This document shows positions 7,735 to 15,960 of a stretch of DNA of 64,000 bases, piece after piece (the first letter of the stretch is position 1; every line of letters begins with the position of its first letter). This DNA comes from Sphingopyxis sp. 2PD. Lineage in GTDB: Bacteria > Pseudomonadota > Alphaproteobacteria > Sphingomonadales > Sphingomonadaceae. The stretch lies in contig NZ_SCMU01000011.1 in the NCBI RefSeq assembly GCF_005503695.1, forward strand, positions 1-64,000, read 5' to 3'. The notes under the pieces were generated by a model. That model ran no database searches, had not been told where the DNA came from, and worked only from the letters and a program-made list of their open reading frames with translations. A program made the translations under genes and the position numbers.

Positions 7735-8363
7735 CGGCGGTCTCCGGACAGGCGGGCGTGGAGCGCGGCGTTTTCGGCGCGCAGTTGACCCAGTTCGGCG
7801 GCCATCGGCTGGATCGCGGCGGAAATTTCGGCCTCGGTAAAGCGCGGGGTGATGTGCTGCGAACAATTCCATTCCCAGCCGATGACATCGATCAGAAAGG
7901 CGCGTTCGGGGGTGGCGCGATAGCCCGCGGGCATCAGCGACGTCACCAGCGCGGGATCGTCGGCGAGCTCGACGCTGTGCGCATGGCCGACCAGTTTCAG
8001 CCGGTCCCTGTTCGGATAATCCATCAGGAACAGCGAAACGCGGTCGTCGCCCGCGAGGTTCGCGGTGCTGATATATTGCTTGTTGCCGCGATAATCGGCG
8101 AAGCCGATGCGGTTGCCCGCAATGTGGCGCAGGAACCCCGCGGGGCCGCCGCGATGCTGCATATAGGGCCAGCCATGCGCGGTGACGCTGGCCATGTAGA
8201 AACTGTCGCGCAGCGCGATGTAATCCAGCTCCTTCGCGGTCAGCGCGTCGGGGGTGCCGTCGGCGCCTGCGTCCATCTTCAGATAGGAGGCGCGCGAGCC
8301 ATGGCGTTCCTGGAGCGCCTTGACCGCGTCGCTGAACAGGGTGTGCCGGTAATTGCGGGCCAT
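7731..8363 (-). CDS. Pyridoxamine 5'-phosphate oxidase-like FMN protein
   Basis: 210 residues from ATG 8363 (MARNYRHTLFSDAVKALQER). The split-barrel flavin-binding core is seen in LRDSFYMASVTAHGWPYMQH, RIGFADYRGNKQYISTANLA and DDRVSLFLMDYPNRDRLKLV, a pattern common in general PNPOx-like proteins rather than true PdxH. The C-terminal tail (PMAAELGQLRAENAALHARL) looks like a short coiled coil, unusual for the family. First gene of the operon that continues with GST, tautomerase and DMT transporter; divergent from the LysR regulator at 8502. The substrate is unknown. Confidence 0.82.
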   Translation of the reverse strand: MARNYRHTLFSDAVKALQERHGSRASYLKMDAGADGTPDALTAKELDYIALRDSFYMASVTAHGWPYMQHRGGPAGFLRHIAGNRIGFADYRGNKQYISTANLAGDDRVSLFLMDYPNRDRLKLVGHAHSVELADDPALVTSLMPAGYRATPERAFLIDVIGWEWNCSQHITPRFTEAEISAAIQPMAAELGQLRAENAALHARLSGDRR

Positions 8364-8385
8364 CGACCGATCCTTCGCAAAAGGG

Positions 8386-8422
8386 GGCGAACGAAGCCCG
8401 AGAGGGGACAGCTTCGTTCGCC
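8386..8422. promoter_or_regulatory. 12-bp inverted repeat in the leader of the PNPOx-GST operon
   Basis: Perfect arms GGCGAACGAAGC (8386-8397) and GCTTCGTTCGCC (8411-8422) with a 13-bp loop. On the minus strand the stem is followed by CCCCTTTTGCG before the start codon at 8363, so it could be an attenuator-like stem. It could equally be an operator between the divergent operon and the LysR gene. Confidence 0.5.
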
Positions 8423-8501
8423 ACACCCAATTTAGATCGTTGCAATGGATGCGATAACGGGCAAATATTGAACGACTCTGTTCCGAAAAGTGGAATAATC
8501 A

Positions 8502-9392
8502 ATGGACCGCTTGCTGACGCTGGAAATGTTCGTCGCGGTCGCGAGCGAGGGCGGGTTCACCGCCGCCGCGCGCAAGCTGAACAGTTCGCCGCCCGCGGTG
8601 ACGCGGGGGATCGCGGCGCTCGAGGCGCGGTTGGGGACGCTCTTGTTCCACCGTTCGACGCGCGCCGTCGCGCTGACCGACGAAGGCACGGCGTTTCTGG
8701 AACAGGCACGGCGCATCCTCGCTGACCTTGCCGGGGCCGAACGCGAGCTGCGCGGGGCGGCAGCGCAGCCGCGCGGCCAGCTGTATGTGACCGCGCCGGT
8801 GATGTTCGGGCGGCTACACGTCCTGCCCGTCGTCGGCAAGCTGATGGCCGAGCACCGCGAGCTGATGGTGCGGATGATGCTGATCGACCGCAATGTGCGG
8901 ATCGTCGAGGAGGGGATCGACGTTGCGGTGCGGATCGGCGCGCTCGCCGATTCGGGGCTGAAAGCGGTGCGGATCGGGTGGGTGCGCCAGATGCTGGTGG
9001 CGAGCCCTGCCTATCTGGCGCGGCGTGGGGCGCCGCAGGCGATGAGTGAGTTGGCGCAGCATGACCTGATCGGGACGATGGGGCCGCGCGCGGCGGGCGA
9101 ATGGCAGCTGGCGCGCGGCAAATGGCGGCTCGACCCGCGCCCACGACTGGTGCTCAACACCGTCGATGGCGCGCTGGCGGCGGCCGAGGCGGGATTGGGG
9201 ATCGCCAATCTGTTGAGCTACCAGCTGGCCGATGCGCTGGCGGCGGGGCGGCTGATCGCGCTGCTCACCGACGAACAGCCGCCGGCGCTGCCCGTGCACC
9301 TGTTGTTCGAACCGTCGCGCGCGGCTTTGCCCGCGGTGCGGTCGTTCGTCGAGGCGATGAAGGGGCGGATGCGGGCCGCGGGTTTGGGGTGA
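8502..9392 (+). CDS. LysR-family transcriptional regulator
   Basis: 296 residues. N-terminal winged HTH: MDRLLTLEMFVAVASEGGFT, AAARKLNSSPPAVTRGIAAL, EARLGTLLFHRSTRAVALTD, as in the CrgA/DsdC-like group. The effector domain from about 90 is of the periplasmic-binding-protein fold, with RIGALADSGLKAVRIG as usual for this group. It is transcribed away from the PNPOx-GST-tautomerase-DMT operon, 138 bp apart, so that operon is its probable target; no convincing T-N11-A box was located. Confidence 0.93.
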   Translation: MDRLLTLEMFVAVASEGGFTAAARKLNSSPPAVTRGIAALEARLGTLLFHRSTRAVALTDEGTAFLEQARRILADLAGAERELRGAAAQPRGQLYVTAPVMFGRLHVLPVVGKLMAEHRELMVRMMLIDRNVRIVEEGIDVAVRIGALADSGLKAVRIGWVRQMLVASPAYLARRGAPQAMSELAQHDLIGTMGPRAAGEWQLARGKWRLDPRPRLVLNTVDGALAAAEAGLGIANLLSYQLADALAAGRLIALLTDEQPPALPVHLLFEPSRAALPAVRSFVEAMKGRMRAAGLG

Positions 9393-9406
9393 GGCATCTA
9401 TCCTGA

Positions 9407-9544
9407 TCCTCCCTGTGGCGAAGCCATGGGGAGGGGGACCTTCCCCCGAAAGCGGGGATGGTGGAGGGGCGCCGACGTCAGCGCAATAGCCCCTCCGTCA
9501 GCGCTTCGCGCTGCCACCTCCCCATGGCTACGCCACAGGGAGGA
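9407..9544. repeat. Palindromic repeat, family F, copy 1
   Basis: 28-bp inverted arms 9407-9434 and 9517-9544 (TCCTCCCTGTGGCGAAGCCA type) around an 82-bp centre holding a second GC-rich stem. It fills the space between the convergent LysR and MipA genes. The other copy is at 49811-49943. Confidence 0.85.
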
Positions 9545-9561
9545 TTAACGTCCGCCATTCG

Positions 9562-10593
9562 TCAGAACTGATACGCCAGCCCGCCGCCGAACAGCCATTG
9601 ATCGGCGCTGCCGACGTCCTTGACGATCGGCGAATCGGCGAGGCGCGAGAGCAGGCGGCCATATTGGGCGCCGCCGATCAGCACGAATCCTTTGCGCAGG
9701 TCGCCCGACAGCGCATAGGCGCCCGCCATCCCGATCGTATATTTGCCCGCGCCCGCCTTGGCGCTGGCGCCGGTATAGACGGGCAGGCCGCTCGCCGCGC
9801 TGCCCAGCGCGTCGATATCGTAATAATAGCGGCCAAAGCCCTTGCCGTAGAAATTGACCGACGCCGACACGCCGACAAAGGCGCGTTTCGACAGCGGGGT
9901 GCCATAATCGATCGTCGGCGATGCCGCCCAGCTGCCGTGGCGGCCCGAAATATCCTTCAATGCGACGATGCGCAGGCCGATCTGGTCATAGTCGCTGGTG
10001 ATCACCCCGGTGTGGGTGACGCCGGTGAAAAAGCCCGCCTCGACCGCCAGCTTGCGCTTGCCGAGCGCCTCGACCTGCGGATCCTTGATGCTGCCGGTGC
10101 GGTCGGCGCGCAGGCTGATGATCGGGCCGAATTTGAAGTCGGTCTTTTGTCCGCGGCGATGGCGGATCAGGTCGACCTGAAGATTCGTGCCGCGGGTCGA
10201 GAAGGAATAGCCGTCATAACGACCGCGAACGTAAAAGGCGGGGAGCAGGCGGCGCTCGTCCGAGCCGTTATAGTCGGGCGAGCTCAATATGCCCCCGGCC
10301 ACCGAAATATAGTTGCGCGACCATTTGCGTTCGCCGTCGTCATCGTCGTCGCGCGCCGCGGGGAGCAGGATTTCGTCGTCGATGTCGCTGACGTCCTGCA
10401 GATAGCGTGCCGGCTCGTCGGCGTCCGGGAGCAGTCCGTCGGCCGGCGTTTCTACGGGTGCCGCGGGGACTGGCGCCTCTTCCGCCATCGCCGGTGCCCC
10501 AGCGCCGCCGCCGAGCGCCAGTGCAGCAAACAGCCGAAGCAGGGGAGCGATGCGAAGCGGGCGGGAGCGCGAAGTCAAAACGGGCATATTCAT
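9562..10593 (-). CDS. MipA/OmpV-family outer-membrane protein
   Basis: 343 residues. Signal peptide about 1-37 (RIAPLLRLFAALALGGGAGA ... PAMAEE), then an acidic linker rich in Asp (AARDDDDDGERKW near 80-90), then a beta-barrel with alternating pattern, starting NYISVAGGILSSPDYNGSDE, RRLLPAFYVRGRYDGYSFST, and ending with the typical C-terminal aromatic (GGGLAYQF). MipA/OmpV proteins are outer-membrane barrels linked to murein hydrolase scaffolding or to small-molecule entry; the role here is unknown. Met3 is an alternative start. The gene ends at the family F repeat. Confidence 0.88.
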   Translation of the reverse strand: MNMPVLTSRSRPLRIAPLLRLFAALALGGGAGAPAMAEEAPVPAAPVETPADGLLPDADEPARYLQDVSDIDDEILLPAARDDDDDGERKWSRNYISVAGGILSSPDYNGSDERRLLPAFYVRGRYDGYSFSTRGTNLQVDLIRHRRGQKTDFKFGPIISLRADRTGSIKDPQVEALGKRKLAVEAGFFTGVTHTGVITSDYDQIGLRIVALKDISGRHGSWAASPTIDYGTPLSKRAFVGVSASVNFYGKGFGRYYYDIDALGSAASGLPVYTGASAKAGAGKYTIGMAGAYALSGDLRKGFVLIGGAQYGRLLSRLADSPIVKDVGSADQWLFGGGLAYQF

Positions 10594-10792
10594 CCTATAT
10601 TCTTGCCCCTCGTGCAGCGGGGTGTAGGTGAAGGTCCAGATATTGCAAAGGCTTCGTCTTGCCCAAACAAGCTTTTGGCCGCATCGTGCTTTTCATGCAT
10701 CACTACGGTCCTTCCGCTTGCCTATCGCGCCGCGTCGCCATTGGTTCCCCGCGCGTGGCGATCGATCCTGCTCAAGCCATGCTGTCGCGCGC

Positions 10793-11623
10793 ATGAACCT
10801 GTTCGGTCCGAAGCGGCCCTTGGCGGTAGAAGAATGGGAATGGCAGCTGGCAGGCTTTCGCTGGCTGCTCGAGGAGTTCGAGGGACTCGACAAGCATCGC
10901 GCGGGCATACTCGCAACGCCTGATGGCGCCTGTTTCCCCGACAGCAAACAGACCGGCGACGCGCGCGCGGCAGAATTGCTCGCCCAGATCATGACGATAG
11001 CGGACATCGCCGACTGGCCGGTGCGGCTGGTACTGGACGATGGCGAACCCGAATTGCGCGCGGTGTCGCAAATGCATGCGCTGACCCCCGAAACCGGCTG
11101 GGCGATGGGGACATTCCAGATGGTCGAAGATGGCGCGGGCGGCTGGCTTGCCGAGATTGTGGCGAGTCGCCAGCAAATCGGCAACGAGGCCGCGCTGGTT
11201 GCGACACTGGCGCACGAGGTCGTGCATTATCTGCTCTCCAGCACCGAACGGCCGGTCCCGGGCGGCGAGGATTGTCACGAGCTGCTGACCGACTTGGCGG
11301 CTGTGTTCTTCGGTTTCGGCATCTTTCTCGGCAACGCCGCACGTTTTAGCCATCACACGCAGGGCGAACTCGGCACTCAATACGGCGGGTGGTTCGTCGC
11401 GGGTTCGCAGGGCTATTTGTGCGAGCGGGCGCTGATGACCGCGCTCGCGATCAGCGAGACGCTCGCAGGCCGCGACCCGATGGCGGCAGCGCCCTATCTC
11501 AAACCGCACCTTGCCCATGATTTGACGCAGGCGACGCGCTATATCGCAAAACGCGACATTTTCGCGGATATTGGGGCGATCGACCTCTGCGAATATGGCG
11601 CGCCCGCGGTGGCACGCGCATGA
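10793..11623 (+). CDS. Putative zinc metalloprotease-like protein (HEVVH)
   Basis: 276 residues from ATG 10793 (MNLFGPKRPLAVEEWEWQLA); the open frame extends further upstream but that part looks non-coding. His141-Glu142-x-x-His145 (ATLAHEVVHYLL) is a HEXXH zinc site, and Glu163 or Asp167 (CHELLTDLAAVFFGFG) could be the third ligand. No signal peptide. I do not recognise the family; it may be a cytoplasmic metallopeptidase or a non-catalytic relative. Its stop overlaps the start of the small membrane-protein gene (11620) by 4 bp, so the two are translationally linked. Confidence 0.7.
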   Translation: MNLFGPKRPLAVEEWEWQLAGFRWLLEEFEGLDKHRAGILATPDGACFPDSKQTGDARAAELLAQIMTIADIADWPVRLVLDDGEPELRAVSQMHALTPETGWAMGTFQMVEDGAGGWLAEIVASRQQIGNEAALVATLAHEVVHYLLSSTERPVPGGEDCHELLTDLAAVFFGFGIFLGNAARFSHHTQGELGTQYGGWFVAGSQGYLCERALMTALAISETLAGRDPMAAAPYLKPHLAHDLTQATRYIAKRDIFADIGAIDLCEYGAPAVARA

Positions 11624-11847
11624 ACCGCACGCCGAGGCTGATCGGTTATGCGCTGATGGTGCTGGCGGCGGGGCTGGCGGTCGCGTTGCGGCGCGGCGCG
11701 ATCGACAGTTTGGGGCCATTCCCGGTTGCCGCGGTCGCGCTGCTGGTCGGGATGATCGGTGTGATGCTCGTGTTCACCGACCTGATGGTGCGCGGCCTTT
11801 ACGCGCAGGTCGATGCGGCGAAACGCGACGAGGGCCGGGACGAGTAA
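11620..11847 (+). CDS. Small two-segment membrane protein
   Basis: 75 residues with two hydrophobic segments ([16 protein letters not shown], about 8-23; [20 protein letters not shown], about 32-52) and a charged C-terminus ([10 protein letters not shown]). It overlaps the HEVVH gene by ATGA and precedes dxs by 46 bp. Function unknown; the tight link suggests it partners or anchors the HEVVH protein. Confidence 0.65.
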   Translation: MNRTPRLIGYALMVLAAGLAVALRRGAIDSLGPFPVAAVALLVGMIGVMLVFTDLMVRGLYAQVDAAKRDEGRDE

Positions 11848-11893
11848 ATCCTTTTCGTTCGACAGTATCGGCGGTTACCAGTATGACCGCCCG

Positions 11894-13822
11894 ATGACTG
11901 ATCGTCCGCATACGCCGCTGCTCGACACGGTGGATGTCCCCGCCGACCTCCGCAAGCTGAAGCCCGAAGACCTCCGCCAGTTCGCCGACGAGCTGCGCGC
12001 CGAGATGATTTCTGCCGTGGGGACGACCGGCGGGCATCTGGGCAGCGGGCTCGGCGTCGTCGAACTGACGACCGCGCTCCATTATGTGTTCGACACCCCG
12101 CGCGACAAGATCGTGTGGGACGTGGGGCACCAATGCTATCCGCACAAGATCATCACCGGACGCCGCGACCGCATCCGTACCTTGCGCCAGGGTGGCGGGC
12201 TGTCGGGGTTCACCAAGCGCAGCGAGAGCGAATATGACCCGTTCGGCGCGGCGCATTCGTCGACCTCGATCAGCGCCGCACTGGGCTTTGCGATCGCCAA
12301 CAAGCTGAAGGACCAGCCGGGCCGCGCAATCGCGGTGATCGGCGACGGGTCGATGTCGGCGGGCATGGCCTATGAGGCGATGAACAATGCGCAGCAGGCG
12401 GGCAACCGGCTGATCGTCGTCCTGAACGACAATGACATGTCGATTGCGCCGCCCGTTGGCGGACTCTCGGCCTATCTCGCCAAGCTGGTGTCGTCGCGGC
12501 CGTTCATCGAGCTGCGCGAGATCGCGCGGCGCTTTGCCCGCAAATTGCCCGAACCGCTGCACAAGGCGGCGAAAAAGACCGACGAATATGCCCGCGGCAT
12601 GGCGATGGGCGGCACTTTGTTCGAGGAACTCGGCTTTTATTATGTCGGGCCGATCGACGGGCATAACCTCGACCATCTGATCCCGATCCTGGAAAATGTG
12701 CGCGACAGTGACCATGGCCCGGTGCTGATCCATGCGGTGACGATGAAGGGCAAGGGCTATGCCCCCGCCGAGGCCGCGGCGGACAAATATCATGGCGTCC
12801 AGAAATTCGACGTGATCACCGGCGAACAGGTGAAGGCGCCGCCGGGACCGCCCGCTTACCAGAATGTGTTCGGCGAAACGCTGGCGAAGCTGGCCGACAG
12901 CGATCCGCGCATCGTCGCGATCACCGCGGCGATGCCGTCGGGGACCGGGGTCGACAAATTTGCAAAGGCGCATCCGGCGCGCAGCTTCGACGTCGGCATC
13001 GCCGAACAGCATGCGGTGACCTTTGCCGCGGGATTGGCGGCGCAGGGGATGCGCCCATTCTGCGCGATCTATTCGACCTTCCTCCAGCGCGCCTATGATC
13101 AGGTCGTCCACGACGTAGCGATCCAGAATCTGCCGGTGCGTTTCGCGATCGACCGCGCCGGGCTGGTCGGTGCCGACGGATCGACCCACGCGGGGTCGTT
13201 CGACGTTACCTATCTCGCGACGCTGCCCAATATGGTGGTGATGGCGGCGGCGGACGAGGCCGAGCTGGTCCATATGACCTACACCGCCGCGGAATATGAT
13301 GATGGCCCGATCGCCTTCCGTTATCCGCGCGGCAATGGCACCGGGGTGGCGCTGCCCGCAGTTCCCGAGAAGCTGGAGATCGGCAAGGGGCGCGTCGTGC
13401 GGAGCGGCAAGACGGTCGCGATCTTCTCGCTCGGCACGCGGCTCGGCGAAGCGCTCAAGGCCGCCGACACGTTGGAGGCGCGCGGGCTGTCGACGAGCGT
13501 GATCGACCTGCGCTTCGCGAAGCCGCTCGACGAGGAATTGATCCGCAAGACGCTCGCCGCCCATGAAGTGTGCGTGACCGTCGAGGAAAACAGCGTCGGC
13601 GGGCTGGGCGCGCATGTGCTGACGCTGGCGAGCGACGAGGGGCTGATCGACGCGGGACTCAAGCTGCGCACGCTGCGCCTTCCCGATGTGTTTCAGGATC
13701 AGGACAAGCCCGAGCTGCAATATGATGCCGCGGGGCTCAACGCGCCGCAGATCGTCGATTGCGTGCTGAAAGCGCTGCGGCATAACAGCGCGGGGGTCGA
13801 GGAAGCGGGGGCGCGGGCTTAG
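11894..13822 (+). CDS. dxs: 1-deoxy-D-xylulose-5-phosphate synthase
   Basis: 642 residues. Joins pyruvate and glyceraldehyde 3-phosphate with thiamine diphosphate, the first step of the MEP isoprenoid route and a supplier of the pyridoxal and thiamine precursors. Seen: [16 protein letters not shown] and [11 protein letters not shown] (substrate His), [17 protein letters not shown] with NDNDMSI (ThDP/Mg site), [17 protein letters not shown] (catalytic Glu of the second domain) and a transketolase C-terminal domain ending near [16 protein letters not shown]. Start taken at ATG 11894 ([20 protein letters not shown]), as in relatives; the frame is open further upstream. The stop codon overlaps the stop of the convergent toxin gene by 3 bp. 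Confidence 0.97.
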   Translation: MTDRPHTPLLDTVDVPADLRKLKPEDLRQFADELRAEMISAVGTTGGHLGSGLGVVELTTALHYVFDTPRDKIVWDVGHQCYPHKIITGRRDRIRTLRQGGGLSGFTKRSESEYDPFGAAHSSTSISAALGFAIANKLKDQPGRAIAVIGDGSMSAGMAYEAMNNAQQAGNRLIVVLNDNDMSIAPPVGGLSAYLAKLVSSRPFIELREIARRFARKLPEPLHKAAKKTDEYARGMAMGGTLFEELGFYYVGPIDGHNLDHLIPILENVRDSDHGPVLIHAVTMKGKGYAPAEAAADKYHGVQKFDVITGEQVKAPPGPPAYQNVFGETLAKLADSDPRIVAITAAMPSGTGVDKFAKAHPARSFDVGIAEQHAVTFAAGLAAQGMRPFCAIYSTFLQRAYDQVVHDVAIQNLPVRFAIDRAGLVGADGSTHAGSFDVTYLATLPNMVVMAAADEAELVHMTYTAAEYDDGPIAFRYPRGNGTGVALPAVPEKLEIGKGRVVRSGKTVAIFSLGTRLGEALKAADTLEARGLSTSVIDLRFAKPLDEELIRKTLAAHEVCVTVEENSVGGLGAHVLTLASDEGLIDAGLKLRTLRLPDVFQDQDKPELQYDAAGLNAPQIVDCVLKALRHNSAGVEEAGARA

Positions 13823-14088
13823 CGATAAATCTCGCGGCGATGGCCGACGGCGATGACGACGATCACCATTCGACCGTCTTCGATTTTTGCGACAACGCGA
13901 TAATTGCCGATGCGATAGCGCCAATGACCGGCATAATCGCCTGTCAGGGCTTGACCTCGCTGGCGGGGATTATCCAGCTGCGAGATTTCGATCATCGTCA
14001 GCGTAATTCGGTCAGCCTGTTTGACGTCGATCTTGCGAAGCTGCTTCCGAGCTTGGTCCGAGACCTCAAGCGTCCAGACCAAGTTCAC
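13819..14088 (-). CDS. RelE/ParE-family toxin
   Basis: 89 residues, the usual RelE size. [20 protein letters not shown] and the C-terminal [20 protein letters not shown] then [15 protein letters not shown] match the RelE core, with the Arg and Tyr/His positions typical for mRNA cleavage in the ribosomal A site ([11 protein letters not shown]). It overlaps the antitoxin gene by 23 bp, the order being antitoxin first. Its TAA (13819-13821) overlaps the TAG of dxs (13820-13822) tail to tail. Confidence 0.88.
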   Translation of the reverse strand: MNLVWTLEVSDQARKQLRKIDVKQADRITLTMIEISQLDNPRQRGQALTGDYAGHWRYRIGNYRVVAKIEDGRMVIVVIAVGHRREIYR

Positions 14089-14284
14089 GCCTCATCTGCT
14101 CGATCGAGATATTTTTGCTGGGATCGTAATCGGCCAGCGCAGCCTCAAGCAGCGCGATATCCTCAAGCTCGTCGATATATTCCTCGATCGCCTTGCGAGC
14201 GAGCGCGGTTTTTGTACGGCCAGACAGCTTCGCGGCCTTTGCAAGCCGATCTTCCAATTCCTTGTCGAGGCGAATGGCAAGCAT
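14066..14284 (-). CDS. Antitoxin of the RelE-type pair (ribbon-helix-helix)
   Basis: 72 residues. The N-terminus (MLAIRLDKELEDRLAKAAKL, SGRTKTALARKAIEEYIDEL) is a ribbon-helix-helix DNA-binding fold of the DUF6290/RelB-like type; the acidic C-terminus would wrap the toxin. The ribosome site GCAAAGGAG lies within the right half of a 24-bp palindrome (14295-14318), so a dimer bound there would block both transcription and access to the start. The gene overlaps the toxin gene by 23 bp. Confidence 0.88.
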   Translation of the reverse strand: MLAIRLDKELEDRLAKAAKLSGRTKTALARKAIEEYIDELEDIALLEAALADYDPSKNISIEQMRRELGLDA

Positions 14285-14294
14285 GATCCAGCTC

Positions 14295-14318
14295 CTTTGC
14301 TATACATGTATAGCAAAG
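14295..14318. promoter_or_regulatory. 24-bp palindromic operator of the toxin-antitoxin pair
   Basis: Perfect palindrome with half-site CTTTGCTATACA, 10 bp upstream of the antitoxin ATG. It contains the AAAGGAG ribosome site and a TATACAT that could be a -10 element. This is the expected place and shape for autoregulation by the RHH antitoxin, with or without toxin. Confidence 0.75.
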
Positions 14319-14411
14319 TGCCCCCGTCCGCAAGATTGGCCGCAGATCGACCGAACCGGAATGGACATTTTCCGGTGGGCGACCAATAGTAAGACAAGGG
14401 GGCAGGCGCCA

Positions 14412-15077
14412 ATGGATTTCCTGAAACTCATCCAGTCGCTCGACGAGCTGCTCTATGAGATCATGTCGTGGCTGATCTTTTATCCGGTCACGCTGTGGCG
14501 GACGCTGACCAAGCCGCTGACGATGATGACCTATTCGGAATCCGAACTCGGCGATCCGGCGGCGCGGCAATATACCGATACGCTGTCGCCGCCGCTGTTC
14601 CTGCTGCTGACGATCGCGCTGACCCACGCCGCCGAACTGTCGCTGGTCGGGCAGGACGAGCTGGTCACTGGCAAGACCGGGCTGAGCGCCTTTGTCAGCG
14701 ACGACAGCAGCCTGATATTGGTGCGCGTCGCCTTTTTCAGCATTTTCCCGCTGATCATGGCGGCGCGGCTGGTGCGGGCGCGGCATGTGAAGCTGGACCG
14801 CGGACCGCTCAAGGCGCCCTTTTACAGCCAATGCTATGTCACCGCGCCGTTCGCGATGATGGTCAGCGGCGCGTCGATTCTGATGCGAATGGATGGCGTC
14901 TGGGCAGTGGCGGGATTCGCGCTGCTCGTCTTTGCGCTGCTGTGGTTCGGCACCTTGCAGATTTTCTGGTTCGCGCATCATTTGGGCAGCGGCTATTGGC
15001 GCGCTGCGGGCCATGCCTCGCGCGCGATGGTCGAGGCGCTGCTGCTGTTTACAATCGTGTCGCAGCTTTTCCGCTAG
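14412..15077 (+). CDS. Multi-pass membrane protein, possibly Yip1/permease-like
   Basis: 221 residues from ATG 14412. At least four hydrophobic segments: PPLFLLLTIALTHAAEL, VRVAFFSIFPLIMAARLV, YVTAPFAMMVSGASIL and AVAGFALLVFALLWFGTLQI, plus a last one near the C-terminus (AMVEALLLFTIVSQLF). The N-terminal amphipathic part (MDFLKLIQSLDELLYEIMSW) precedes YPVTLWRTLTKPLTMMTYSE, a pattern seen in sphingomonad permeases with a Yip1-like core. No substrate can be named. The stop (TAG) shares the CTAG with the stop of the convergent thioesterase. Confidence 0.7.
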   Translation: MDFLKLIQSLDELLYEIMSWLIFYPVTLWRTLTKPLTMMTYSESELGDPAARQYTDTLSPPLFLLLTIALTHAAELSLVGQDELVTGKTGLSAFVSDDSSLILVRVAFFSIFPLIMAARLVRARHVKLDRGPLKAPFYSQCYVTAPFAMMVSGASILMRMDGVWAVAGFALLVFALLWFGTLQIFWFAHHLGSGYWRAAGHASRAMVEALLLFTIVSQLFR

Positions 15078-15508
15078 CCGACCGGGACGATCGTCGCCTG
15101 CGCGATCGCGCAGCGGCGCGGTTCTTCGCCGCCCCCTTCGGCCCAGACGTCGGCGCGGACGATCGCCTGCCGTTTGCCGGCCTTGATCACCGTACCGCGC
15201 GAGCGCAGATGACTGCCCTTTGCGGGGGCGAGGAAGTTGATCGTGTAGCTGCCGGTAACGACGTCGCCGATCACACTCGACGCCGCCCAGGCGCACGCAT
15301 TGTCGGCCATCAGCCCGACGATCGCGCCATGCGCAAAGCCGTGATGCTGGGTCATGTCGGGGCGCAGCGCGAGCAGCAGTTCGGCCTCGCCGTCGAAACA
15401 GCGGATCGGCTCGACGCCGAGAAATGCGGTAAAGCCCGATGCGTCGACCGCGACGCTTTTCATATAGGCGACGGCTTCGTCGTTGCTGGCAAAACGGTGT
15501 CCGCGCAT
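15074..15508 (-). CDS. PaaI-family hotdog thioesterase
   Basis: 144 residues, hotdog fold. The PaaI signature is HHGFAHGAIVGLMADNACAW, with the catalytic HGxxxxxxD pattern; the C-terminal strands TGSYTINFLAPAKGSHLRSR and AIVRADVWAEGGGEEPRRCA follow. It would hydrolyse an acyl-CoA thioester. Start at ATG 15508 (MRGHRFASNDEAVAYMKSVA). Divergent from the HxlR regulator at 15586, whose operators lie between, so it is the likely target. Its stop overlaps that of the membrane-protein gene 14412-15077. Confidence 0.87.
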   Translation of the reverse strand: MRGHRFASNDEAVAYMKSVAVDASGFTAFLGVEPIRCFDGEAELLLALRPDMTQHHGFAHGAIVGLMADNACAWAASSVIGDVVTGSYTINFLAPAKGSHLRSRGTVIKAGKRQAIVRADVWAEGGGEEPRRCAIAQATIVPVG

Positions 15509-15523
15509 GGGGAGAGCCTTTTT

Positions 15524-15585
15524 GTCTGGATTGCAGACCTTATCGCCGCTTGCGCGCGGCGGCGTCAAGTCTTAAATCCAGACTT
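15524..15585. promoter_or_regulatory. Operator-like inverted repeats between thioesterase and HxlR genes
   Basis: Two palindromes: GTCTG-N5-CAGAC at 15524-15538 and AAGTCT-N7-AGACTT at 15567-15585, the latter ending at the HxlR start codon. They also contain the 9-bp inverted pair GTCTGGATT / AATCCAGAC. Likely binding sites of the HxlR protein for itself and the thioesterase gene. Confidence 0.6.
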
Positions 15586-15945
15586 ATGAAGGAATATGTG
15601 CCCTCGCGTTCGCCCTGCGCCGTCGGCCGCGCCTCGCGGCTGCTCGGCGACCGCTGGGTGCTGCTGATCCTGCGCGAAGCGTTTCTGGGCTTCGACCGTT
15701 TCGAGGATTTTGTGGGCCGGCTGGACATCTCGCGCGCCGCGCTGACCTCGCGGCTCGGCTGGCTGGTCGAGGCGGGGGTGATGGAGCGGGTGCCGCCCGA
15801 CGGCAAGCGCGCCGCCTATCGCCTGACCGCTGCGGGAGAGGCGCTGCGCCCGACCTATGACGCGATCAAGACGTGGGGCGATACATGGCTGCCGCGCGCG
15901 CCAAAAGAAAACGGCCCGGGCGATGCCGGGCCGGGAATCTACTGA
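15586..15945 (+). CDS. HxlR-family transcriptional regulator
   Basis: 119 residues, single winged HTH of HxlR type: SPCAVGRASRLLGDRWVLLI, LREAFLGFDRFEDFVGRLDI, SRAALTSRLGWLVEAGVMER and the wing GKRAAYRLTAAGEAL. Cys near the N-terminus (SPCAVGR) is typical of the family and can sense oxidants or electrophiles. Divergent from the PaaI thioesterase. The last 12 or so codons carry, on the other strand, a stem-loop with a T tract that probably ends the ileS-lspA-bamF transcript. Confidence 0.9.
   Translation: MKEYVPSRSPCAVGRASRLLGDRWVLLILREAFLGFDRFEDFVGRLDISRAALTSRLGWLVEAGVMERVPPDGKRAAYRLTAAGEALRPTYDAIKTWGDTWLPRAPKENGPGDAGPGIY
15902..15932 (-). terminator. Terminator of the bamF end of the ileS-lspA-bamF run, inside the HxlR gene
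   Basis: Minus-strand stem GGCCCGG / CCGGGCC (15926-15932 with 15913-15919, 6-nt loop) followed by GTTTTCTTTT. It lies 29 bp past the bamF stop but inside the 3' end of the convergent HxlR gene, so it also fixes the C-terminal residues GPGDAGPG of that protein. Confidence 0.7.
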
Positions 15946-15960
15946 CCTCGCAAGACGGGC

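Noticed and set aside
11774..13924. A long open frame on the minus strand across dxs (over 700 codons)
   Set aside because: High GC leaves antisense frames open; the composition is Arg/His/Asp-rich without any domain, and dxs on the plus strand is certain.
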